Source: Bradyrhizobium sp.
GTDB lineage: Bacteria; Pseudomonadota; Alphaproteobacteria; Rhizobiales; Xanthobacteraceae
Direction: 5' to 3'
Assembly (NCBI GenBank): GCA_025960445.1
Contig: JAICIT010000206.1
Coordinates: 1 to 5,586, forward strand
Length of the DNA stretch: 5,586 nucleotides
In this document: positions 1-5,008 of the stretch, in pieces
Numbering within the stretch: position 1 is the first letter of the stretch
How the letters are laid out: each line of letters opens with the position of its first letter
The notes under the pieces: model-generated
What the model was told of the DNA's origin: nothing
Databases searched by the model: none
Seen by the model: only the letters and a program-made list of their open reading frames with translations
Made by a program: the position numbers and the translations under genes

Positions 1-1778
1 GCGCCATCACCCAGAATGGTATTACCCGAGAACATGTCGATGTGACGCAGCTTGGTCGACATCGGCTTGACCACGATTTCTTCGGTGTGAAACACGCCAT
101 CGACCACGATGCCGAAGGTCTGGCTCCCGACCTGCGTCACGACAATGAAGCCATTCTCGGGATCGGAGGACGAGCCGTCATCGACCTTGAGCAGCTTCTT
201 CAGGTGCATCAGCGGCAACAGCTTGTTTCGTAGCCGTAACACCGCCGTGTCCTTGATGCGTTCGATGCGGTGCTCGGAATTGGCGCGGGCGCGGACCAGC
301 TCAACCACCGACAATTGAGGGATCGCGAAGCGGTCGCCGGCGGCTTCCACGATCAGCGCTGACACGATCGCAAGCGTCAGCGGGATTTTGATGGTGACGG
401 ATGAGCCCTCGCCTGCAACCGACTTGACGTCGATCGTGCCGCCGATCTGGTCGATATTGGTGCGCACCACGTCCATGCCGACGCCGCGGCCGGATACGCT
501 GGTGATGCTGGCCGCGGTGGAGAATCCGGGGGCGAAGATGAATTTATGAATCTGCGATTCGGTCATCTTCTCCAGCTCGGCCTCGCTGACGAGACCGTTG
601 GAGATCGCTTTGGCCTTGATTCTTTCGGTGTCGAGGCCGCGGCCATTGTCGGCGATGCAGATGATGATGTGGCCGCCCTCGTGATAGGCCGACAGACGTA
701 TCGTCCCCTGCGCTGGCTTACCGGCGGCCGTCCGCTCGGCCGGCGACTCGAGCCCGTGATCGGCCGAGTTGCGCACCATGTGAGTGAGTGGATCCTTGAT
801 CAGGTCGAGCACCTGGCGATCGAGCTCGGTGTCGGCGCCATGCATCTCCAGTTCGATCTGCTTTCCAAGCTCGCTGGAGAGATCGCGTATGATGCGCGGC
901 AGCTTCTGCCACGCGTTGCCGATCGGCTGCATCCGGGTCTTCATGACGCCTTCCTGCAGCTCGGCGGTAACATTGGAGAGCCGCTGCAGCGGAACCTTGA
1001 ATTCAGTGTCTTCGTTGCGTCGGGAGATTTCCAGAAGCTGGTTTCGGGTCAGAACCAGCTCCGACACCATCGTCATCAGATGTTCCAGCGTATCCACGTT
1101 GACCCGGATCGACTGGTTGGCGATGCGATCGGCTTCGCCCAATTCCGGATCGGCCGGCGGCTTTTTCGCGGATCGATTTGTATCTTTAGCCGCCGATGCA
1201 TGCGGATCGCGCGCCGGACGCGCTTGCTTCGCGGACGCGGGTGCCACTTCGGTTGCGGTTTCGCGGAATGCGCGCTCCAGTTCGTCAAGTGAGACTTCAC
1301 CAGGACGCAATGGCCGCCCAAGCGTCTGCGATCCCGAGAGGGACTGCGCAACCTGCGGCTGAGCCGACGCGGCGGACGTCGCGAACTCTGGCATGTCCTG
1401 CATTCCGCGCTCGACCATTTGCTGGAGCTTTACAATCAGGTCCTGATCGGTGCCTTCGGGCTCGGCCTCGGTTGCCTCGAGTCCGGCGAGAATTTCCTTG
1501 ATGCGATCGATACTGCTGAGGATCAGCGTCACCGCTTCGGCCGTGACCGGCATTCCATCGCGGAATTTGCCCATCAACGTTTCGCCGGCATGCGCGAGCG
1601 CTTCCAGGCGCGGAAGGCCGAGGAATCCGCAGGTGCCCTTGATGGTGTGGACCAGGCGAAAGACGTTATCGAGTATCTTCGCGTTGTTCGGTTCCTGCTC
1701 GAACCGGACCAGCTGATTGTCGACGGTATCCAGGCTTTCGCTGGTTTCCGTCAGAAACTCGCGTAACAGATCGTCCAT
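1..1778 (-). CDS. cheA: Chemotaxis histidine kinase CheA, 3' end beyond the left edge
   Basis: CheA autophosphorylates in response to chemoreceptor arrays and passes phosphate to CheY/CheB at the inner face of the membrane. The minus strand reads open for 592 codons from ATG at 1778 with no frameshift. An Hpt (P1) domain at about residues 1-100 carries the phosphorylatable His44 in LVHTIKGTCGF. An Ala/Pro/Lys-rich linker spans about 105-220. The dimerisation domain starts near Ile224 (IRVNVDTLEHLM). The ATPase domain shows the N box (H333 to N337, LTHMVRNSADHG), G1 (D377, DNGRGLD), F box (F415-F419, FAPGF) and G2 (G430-D436, GRGVGMD). The CheW-like P5 domain begins near 466-475 and is still running at the edge. 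No P2 CheY-binding domain is recognisable in the linker. The start is supported by GAAGG 8 bases upstream and by the usual N-terminus (MDDLLREFLTE). It lies 194 bases downstream of chpT on the same strand. Whether a C-terminal receiver domain follows, as in some alphaproteobacterial CheA proteins, cannot be seen. Confidence 0.97.
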   Translation of the reverse strand, partial: MDDLLREFLTETSESLDTVDNQLVRFEQEPNNAKILDNVFRLVHTIKGTCGFLGLPRLEALAHAGETLMGKFRDGMPVTAEAVTLILSSIDRIKEILAGLEATEAEPEGTDQDLIVKLQQMVERGMQDMPEFATSAASAQPQVAQSLSGSQTLGRPLRPGEVSLDELERAFRETATEVAPASAKQARPARDPHASAAKDTNRSAKKPPADPELGEADRIANQSIRVNVDTLEHLMTMVSELVLTRNQLLEISRRNEDTEFKVPLQRLSNVTAELQEGVMKTRMQPIGNAWQKLPRIIRDLSSELGKQIELEMHGADTELDRQVLDLIKDPLTHMVRNSADHGLESPAERTAAGKPAQGTIRLSAYHEGGHIIICIADNGRGLDTERIKAKAISNGLVSEAELEKMTESQIHKFIFAPGFSTAASITSVSGRGVGMDVVRTNIDQIGGTIDVKSVAGEGSSVTIKIPLTLAIVSALIVEAAGDRFAIPQLSVVELVRARANSEHRIERIKDTAVLRLRNKLLPLMHLKKLLKVDDGSSSDPENGFIVVTQVGSQTFGIVVDGVFHTEEIVVKPMSTKLRHIDMFSGNTILGDG

Positions 1779-1786
1779 TAAACTGG

Positions 1787-1791
1787 CCTTC
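1787..1791 (-). promoter_or_regulatory. Ribosome binding site of cheA
   Basis: On the minus strand GAAGG lies 8 bases before the ATG at 1778. It supports that ATG as the cheA start, which also gives the expected N-terminal sequence of the Hpt domain. Confidence 0.6.
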
Positions 1792-1903
1792 GAACACACC
1801 GGCGCGCGACTTCGACACGCCATTCAGAGTGGGGCCAGCTTCTCCGCAAAGCGTTTAATATTGGTTGAGTAAATGGAAAAGAACGGGATCAACAAAGAGA
1901 TAA

Positions 1904-1925
1904 GGCAACCTCAGAGAGCGTTGCC
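1904..1925 (-). terminator. Bulged hairpin with T-rich tail between chpT and cheA (possible terminator or attenuator)
   Basis: On the minus strand GGCAAC, a bulged G, then CTC pairs with GAGGTTGCC across a TCT loop, giving nine base pairs with one bulge. It is followed by TTATCTCTTTGTT, which is T-rich but interrupted. It starts 47 bases after the chpT stop codon, so it could end or attenuate the chpT transcript before cheA. The opposite strand also has a T-run after the hairpin (GACAATTTTT). The fold is read directly; the function is inferred. It is not a textbook terminator because the stem is only moderately GC-rich and the T-tract is broken. Confidence 0.4.
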
Positions 1926-1933
1926 GACAATTT

Positions 1934-1949
1934 TTAACGACCGGTTAAC
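1934..1949. promoter_or_regulatory. Candidate CtrA binding site (TTAA-N7-TTAAC)
   Basis: The plus strand reads TTAA, seven bases (CGACCGG), TTAAC. This matches the full CtrA box known from Caulobacter and other alphaproteobacteria (TTAA-N7-TTAAC). The core is two TTAA half-sites, so it reads on both strands. It lies 23 bases after the chpT stop and about 155 bases upstream of the cheA ATG. The likely target is cheA, the only downstream gene on that strand. No convincing -10 element could be placed relative to it, so activation or repression cannot be told from sequence. Confidence 0.55.
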
Positions 1950-1972
1950 CACGTTTGACAGCAAACAGCGTG

Positions 1973-2620
1973 TCAGGAGGCGGTCACAACCACAGCGTCA
2001 CCTTCCGGGGCGAGCACAACCTGAAGCCCGCAGGCCTGCGCCAACAGCTTGGTGTAATGGGGCTGCACCGCATGGGCATCGATCGCCGAGGTGGACGCCG
2101 AACTGAGCAGATCGGCGATATTTTGCGGCATGCGGGCGTTCAGTCCGCGGGCCGCGACACGAAAACCTGACTTCTCGCCTTCGCCGCTCGGATCGACCGT
2201 CAGCACGCCGCCGCGCGGGATTGTCTGCTGCGCGATTACCAGCATGTTGAGCAGCAATTTGACTTTGTTCTTGGGTAACAGTGCCCGCGGCAAATTCCAG
2301 GTGATCGTGGTCTTGCCGTCTTCGAGATGACCGCGCGCCATGTTTTGCGCGTCACCGAGATCGATCTGCGCGCCGGAGGAGCCGGCCGCGCCAAACGCCA
2401 GCCGGCAGAACTGCAGCCGTGCCGAGGCGGTTCTGGCGCTCTTGCGAATCAGGTCGAGCGCGAATTCCCGATCTTCGGGCTTTGGATCGTCATCGAGAAC
2501 CTCAAGCCCATTGACGATCGCACCCACCGGACTGATGAGATCATGACAGACCCGCGAGCACAAAAGCGCCGCCAGTTCGAGGGAGTCGGGGGCGGTACCG
2601 GGAGACGAGATGCCGGACAT
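1973..2620 (-). CDS. chpT: Histidine phosphotransferase ChpT
   Basis: ChpT relays phosphate from the hybrid kinase CckA to the cell-cycle regulator CtrA and to CpdR (known for Caulobacter and other alphaproteobacteria). The product has 215 residues. The N-terminal helical dimerisation domain (about 13-85) carries the phosphorylatable His26 in LCSRVCHDLISPVGAIVNGLE. This is followed by the helix with RLQFCRLAFGAAGS (about 68-81). The remaining C-terminal part (about 86-215) corresponds to the degenerate ATPase-like domain of this family; no G1/G2-type glycine motifs are visible, as expected for a protein that does not bind ATP. The frame stays open upstream to an ATG at 2716, but the ATG at 2620 is preferred: AGGAA lies 6 bases before it and family similarity begins soon after. 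It diverges from cysQ and precedes cheA on the same strand. Confidence 0.93.
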   Translation of the reverse strand: MSGISSPGTAPDSLELAALLCSRVCHDLISPVGAIVNGLEVLDDDPKPEDREFALDLIRKSARTASARLQFCRLAFGAAGSSGAQIDLGDAQNMARGHLEDGKTTITWNLPRALLPKNKVKLLLNMLVIAQQTIPRGGVLTVDPSGEGEKSGFRVAARGLNARMPQNIADLLSSASTSAIDAHAVQPHYTKLLAQACGLQVVLAPEGDAVVVTAS

Positions 2621-2626
2621 AGGATG

Positions 2627-2631
2627 TTCCT
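2627..2631 (-). promoter_or_regulatory. Ribosome binding site deciding the chpT start
   Basis: AGGAA on the minus strand lies 6 bases upstream of the ATG at 2620. This favours that start over the in-frame ATG at 2716, which would add 32 residues unlike the family. Confidence 0.6.
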
Positions 2632-2681
2632 GTAAACCCGCTGACATGGCGCACCTGCACGAATCAAACATGCTCGCCGGC

Positions 2682-2711
2682 TTGATACACTGCGGACGCG
2701 CGCGCTGCCAA
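2682..2711 (-). promoter_or_regulatory. Possible sigma-70-type promoter for chpT
   Basis: On the minus strand TTGGCA (2711-2706) is separated by 18 bases from TATCAA (2687-2682). This is a fair match to the housekeeping -35/-10 elements and would place transcription start roughly 55 bases before the chpT ATG. The assignment is by eye only; in GC-rich genomes such matches can arise by chance. Confidence 0.3.
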
Positions 2712-2728
2712 CACAAGGCGCATTACTC

Positions 2729-2734
2729 GGGGGA
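2729..2734 (+). promoter_or_regulatory. Ribosome binding site upstream of cysQ, better placed for a short overlapping ORF
   Basis: GGGGGA ends 7 bases before the ATG at 2742, which opens a 16-codon ORF in another frame, and 14 bases before the first in-frame cysQ ATG at 2749. The purine run is the only good Shine-Dalgarno candidate in front of cysQ. Confidence 0.45.
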
Positions 2735-2741
2735 TAGTCCG

Positions 2742-2792
2742 ATGATCCATGAAATCCGCTGTGAATCCGCCTATGAATCCACCGATGAATGA
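2742..2792 (+). other. Short upstream ORF overlapping the cysQ start (possible leader peptide)
   Basis: An ATG with a well-spaced GGGGGA opens a 16-codon frame (MIHEIRCESAYESTDE). It ends with TGA at 2790-2792, just past the third in-frame ATG of cysQ at 2785 (local sequence ATGAATGA). Such a layout would allow translational coupling into cysQ at 2785. The geometry is seen directly; that it is translated is inference, and chance is quite possible. Confidence 0.25.
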
Positions 2793-2796
2793 CGCT
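2749..2796 (+). repeat. Four imperfect 12-base tandem units, each opening with a start codon
   Basis: The units are ATGAAATCCGCT, GTGAATCCGCCT, ATGAATCCACCG and ATGAATGACGCT. They encode MKSA-VNPP-MNPP-MNDA at the N-terminus of cysQ. Each begins with ATG or GTG in the cysQ frame, so the start codon itself has been multiplied. Confidence 0.75.
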
Positions 2797-3609
2797 CCTT
2801 CCTCGACGACCGTAATCGACGCTTCCAGGGCCGCTGCGCTGCTGGAACCGTTGACCGAGCTGGTGATCCGGGCCGGCGCGGCGATTCTCGCGATCAATCG
2901 CACGGCGATGAAGGTGGACGGCAAACTCGACGGATCGCCGGTCACGGAAGCGGATTTGGCCGCCGATCGCATTCTGGCCGAGGGTCTTGCCCGGTTGGTT
3001 CCCCAGATTGCCGCGCTTTCCGAAGAGCGCTGCCAATCGGCCGAGCCGCGCGGCGTCGAAAGCTTTTTCCTCATCGATCCGCTCGATGGCACCAAGGAGT
3101 TTGTCGCCGGGCGCAATGAATTCACGGTCAATCTTGCATTGGTGAACAATGGCGAGCCCTTGATGGGCATTATCGGCGCGCCGGCGCTCGGAATTGTCTG
3201 GCGCGGTGTGGTCGGACGGGGTGCGGAACGGCTGTCGATAAGCGAACCATCGAGGTCGCAGCCGATCCGGACCCGCAGCTTGCCGCCGGCTGGCGAGCCG
3301 TGGGTGGTAGCCGTCAGCCGTTCGCATGCAGACAGCCGTACCGAGGCCTTCATCGCGGCAAGACCCGGCACGATTCGCACCACGCTCGGTTCCGCGCTCA
3401 AATTCGCCCGGGTGGCGGAAGGCCAGGCCGACATCTATCCGCGACTCGCGCCGACATCGGAATGGGATGTCGCGGCGGGCCACGCGCTGGTCACCGCCGC
3501 CGGCGGCCGGATCACGGATACGCACGGCGCTCCCGTACGGTTCGGGCGCGCCCGGCCCGACTTCATCGTGCCGGAATTCATCGCCTGGGGCGATCCGTCG
3601 GCTGCGTGA
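2749..3609 (+). CDS. cysQ: 3'(2'),5'-bisphosphate nucleotidase CysQ
   Basis: CysQ is a Mg2+-dependent, typically lithium-sensitive phosphatase of the inositol monophosphatase superfamily. It hydrolyses 3'-phosphoadenosine 5'-phosphate to AMP, clearing a by-product of sulfate assimilation and sulfotransfer. Metal-binding motifs are present: DGSPVTEAD (61-69), SEER (91-94), the hallmark DPLDGTKEF (D110, D113) and SEWDVAAGHAL (D240). GSALKFARVAEGQADIYPR (214-232) matches the substrate-pocket region of the CysQ branch and separates it from SuhB-type enzymes. The length from the first ATG is 286 residues, against about 246 for E. coli CysQ, with an extra N-terminal tail. The start is uncertain: in-frame ATG at 2749, 2773 and 2785 (plus GTG at 2761) all lie in a repeated segment, and the best ribosome binding site (2729-2734) is 14 bases from the first. 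It diverges from chpT and converges on the YHS gene; no sulfur gene is next to it. Confidence 0.95.
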   Translation: MKSAVNPPMNPPMNDAPSSTTVIDASRAAALLEPLTELVIRAGAAILAINRTAMKVDGKLDGSPVTEADLAADRILAEGLARLVPQIAALSEERCQSAEPRGVESFFLIDPLDGTKEFVAGRNEFTVNLALVNNGEPLMGIIGAPALGIVWRGVVGRGAERLSISEPSRSQPIRTRSLPPAGEPWVVAVSRSHADSRTEAFIAARPGTIRTTLGSALKFARVAEGQADIYPRLAPTSEWDVAAGHALVTAAGGRITDTHGAPVRFGRARPDFIVPEFIAWGDPSAA

Positions 3610-3630
3610 GCGCGATAGCGGCGCGTGCTA

Positions 3631-4173
3631 CTAGCGCGTCAGCTCTTGCTGCAGCGTCGGCCAGCGCTGGCTGGCTTCCCGCAATAGACGCGCGGCGTCG
3701 GCGGAGAAGGCATCCCTGGTTTGCTCGCGACCGAACAGATAGAGGCGCCTTCCCGAGATCAGCCAGAACCGCGGGTTGCCGGCGACGGTGACGCCGCGGG
3801 CGATATCGACCGGATCGTAACCGCCAAATTGCGGACCGTATATTTCGGGATGTGCGATAAAGGCCGCCCGATTGCCCTCATTACGAAACCGCCAGACCGC
3901 GCCGGCCTGCGCAGCCTCGTAGTGCTCTTGGCCAATCACCGGGCCGGCATCGACGAAATAGCCGACCGGATCGAACCCCTCGATCGCCAGACCCGTGTAA
4001 CGGTTCACGACCACCCGCTCGGTGGTCGAGGCCGGCGCCGGCGATTGCCAAAGCGAGTTCGCCAGGGTTGCCAGCACTAACGCGATCAGGGCTATTCCGG
4101 AGCGAAATTGCGATCCTGGCCCGACCCGGTTTCCTTCCTGCCGTCGTGCCGTCATAGTTGCTGCCGATAACAT
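3631..4173 (-). CDS. YHS-domain protein, secreted or membrane-anchored
   Basis: The product has 180 residues from the ATG at 4173, or 174 from the ATG at 4155; neither has a strong ribosome binding site. A basic N-terminus (RR at 10-11) is followed by a hydrophobic stretch (about 26-42) and an APAST segment (46-50), fitting a signal peptide or anchor, so the rest probably lies in the periplasm. The YHS domain runs over about 52-150. Landmarks are GLAIEGFDPVGYF (61-73), W94 in the GAVWRF strand, NRAAFIAHPEIYGPQFGGYD (101-120) and FWLISGRRLYLFG (137-148). Many relatives have Cys after GGY; here it is Asp120, so the usual Cys of this small metal-binding-type domain is missing. The function of this family is not established. 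The gene converges on cysQ (21 bases between the stops) and diverges from eipA (94 bases between starts). Confidence 0.85.
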   Translation of the reverse strand: MLSAATMTARRQEGNRVGPGSQFRSGIALIALVLATLANSLWQSPAPASTTERVVVNRYTGLAIEGFDPVGYFVDAGPVIGQEHYEAAQAGAVWRFRNEGNRAAFIAHPEIYGPQFGGYDPVDIARGVTVAGNPRFWLISGRRLYLFGREQTRDAFSADAARLLREASQRWPTLQQELTR

Positions 4174-4256
4174 CCGAGTCGGGGGGACACTGGACGCAAC
4201 CTATGGGGGTGCCCGTTGGCATCAGGTTAAAGAGAGTGTTCAGGTTTTCGATATCT

Positions 4257-4261
4257 GGGGG
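4257..4261 (+). promoter_or_regulatory. Ribosome binding site of eipA
   Basis: GGGGG lies 6 bases upstream of the ATG at 4268. It supports this start, which directly opens a clear signal peptide, over the far-upstream in-frame ATG at 4022 inside the opposite-strand gene. Confidence 0.6.
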
Positions 4262-4267
4262 TTCTTT

Positions 4268-4870
4268 ATGACTTTTGCATCACGCCTTGCCGCGGTGGCG
4301 TTCGCCGCGCTGATGTGTTGGGCTGCGCCTGCCTCATCGCAGCAGCCGGCTCCGGAGCTTCCGGCACCACAGCGCCAGCCTGGCCCCAGCACCTACGGTC
4401 CCGACGAACTGGTCAACGCGGGACACCGATTTTTCGGCAATGTTTCGCGCGGCCTGGCCTCGGTGATCGAGCGCGCGGTTAGCCAGTGGGGCCTGCCCAA
4501 CGGCTATGTCCTGGGCGAGGAAGGCTCCGGGGCGTTCGTCGCGGGACTGCGTTACGGCGAAGGCACGCTCTACACCAAGAACGCCGGCGACTTGCGGGTG
4601 TACTGGCAGGGACCGTCGGTCGGCTTCGACTGGGGCGGCGATGGCGCCCGCACCATGACGCTGGTCTACAACCTCCCGGCGACCAACGCGATCTACCAGC
4701 GCTTCGCCGGCATCGACGGCTCCGCCTACATCATCGGCGGCTTCGGGATGACGGCGTTGACGGCCAACAATATCGTGCTGGTGCCGATCCGCTCCGGCCT
4801 CGGACTGCGCCTTGGCGCCAACATCGGCTATCTGAAATATACCCCGCGCGCGACATGGAACCCGTTCTGA
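4268..4870 (+). CDS. eipA: Periplasmic envelope-integrity protein EipA (DUF1134)
   Basis: The product has 200 residues and belongs to the DUF1134/EipA family. In Brucella abortus, EipA is a soluble periplasmic small beta-barrel protein needed for resistance to envelope stress, and its gene is activated by CtrA. Here an N-terminal signal peptide (SRLAAVAFAALMCWAAPASS, residues 5-24) is likely cleaved near residues 22-24. A Pro/Gln-rich spacer follows (25-42), then the conserved domain: GHRFFGNVSRGLASVIERA (52-70), GLPNGYVLGEEGSGAFVAGLRYGEG (75-99), VGFDWGGDGARTMTLVYNLP (118-137), GSAYIIGGFGMTAL (151-164) and a C-terminal GLRLGANIGYLKYTP (179-193). Cys17 is not in a lipobox, so a lipoprotein is unlikely. 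It diverges from the YHS gene. Only one TTAA half-site (4227-4230) is seen upstream, so CtrA control as in Brucella is not evident here. Confidence 0.92.
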   Translation: MTFASRLAAVAFAALMCWAAPASSQQPAPELPAPQRQPGPSTYGPDELVNAGHRFFGNVSRGLASVIERAVSQWGLPNGYVLGEEGSGAFVAGLRYGEGTLYTKNAGDLRVYWQGPSVGFDWGGDGARTMTLVYNLPATNAIYQRFAGIDGSAYIIGGFGMTALTANNIVLVPIRSGLGLRLGANIGYLKYTPRATWNPF

Positions 4871-5008
4871 CCTCGCGCATAAATACCCGGCGCGCAGAGC
4901 AGCGGGCTGACGCTGCGTATTCAGGTTAAATGAGCATCGGACTGGCGTTCCCCCTGCGCGTCGTGGCATGCTGATCAAGATTCTTCTGCACATCGGGAGT
5001 TTGCGCTG
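4871..5008 (+). other. Intergenic gap between eipA and the coiled-coil gene, with two short chained ORFs
   Basis: No clear terminator or promoter is seen in these 138 bases. A weak 6-bp stem with a 15-base loop (about 4893-4919) has no T-tract after it. Two tiny frames follow each other: 4929-4973 (MSIGLAFPLRVVAC) and 4968-5009 (MLIKILLHIGSLR). The second ends in TGATG, where its stop overlaps the next gene's ATG at 5009. They may be chance; neither has a strong ribosome binding site. Confidence 0.3.

Noticed and set aside
546..1292. Long plus-strand ORF of 248 codons
   Set aside because: It lies antisense to the kinase core of cheA, whose own frame carries all CheA motifs. The plus-strand product shows no recognisable domain and is a GC-rich shadow frame.
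1855..1869. Second CtrA-like site TTAA-N7-TGAG
   Set aside because: The second half-site matches TTAA at only two of four positions.
1949..1972. Hairpin just after the chpT stop (GTTTG / CAAAC with CAC / GTG)
   Set aside because: There is a three-base bulge and no T-tract on the chpT strand. The hairpin at 1904-1925 is a better terminator candidate.
2449..3525. Long minus-strand ORF of 358 codons overlapping cysQ and chpT
   Set aside because: It is antisense to cysQ, which has a complete set of catalytic motifs, and it overlaps chpT in another frame. Its product is low-complexity and Arg-rich, typical of a shadow.
3300..3791. Plus-strand ORF of 163 codons across the cysQ/YHS junction
   Set aside because: It is out of frame with cysQ and antisense to the YHS gene, Arg/Ala-rich, with no domain.
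4216..4256. Sigma-70 promoter for eipA with TTGGCA as -35
   Set aside because: No acceptable -10 element lies 16-18 bases downstream of it.
4022..4267. N-terminal extension of eipA to the in-frame ATG at 4022
   Set aside because: It would run antisense through the YHS gene start and bury the signal peptide. The ATG at 4268 has a good ribosome binding site and directly opens the signal peptide.
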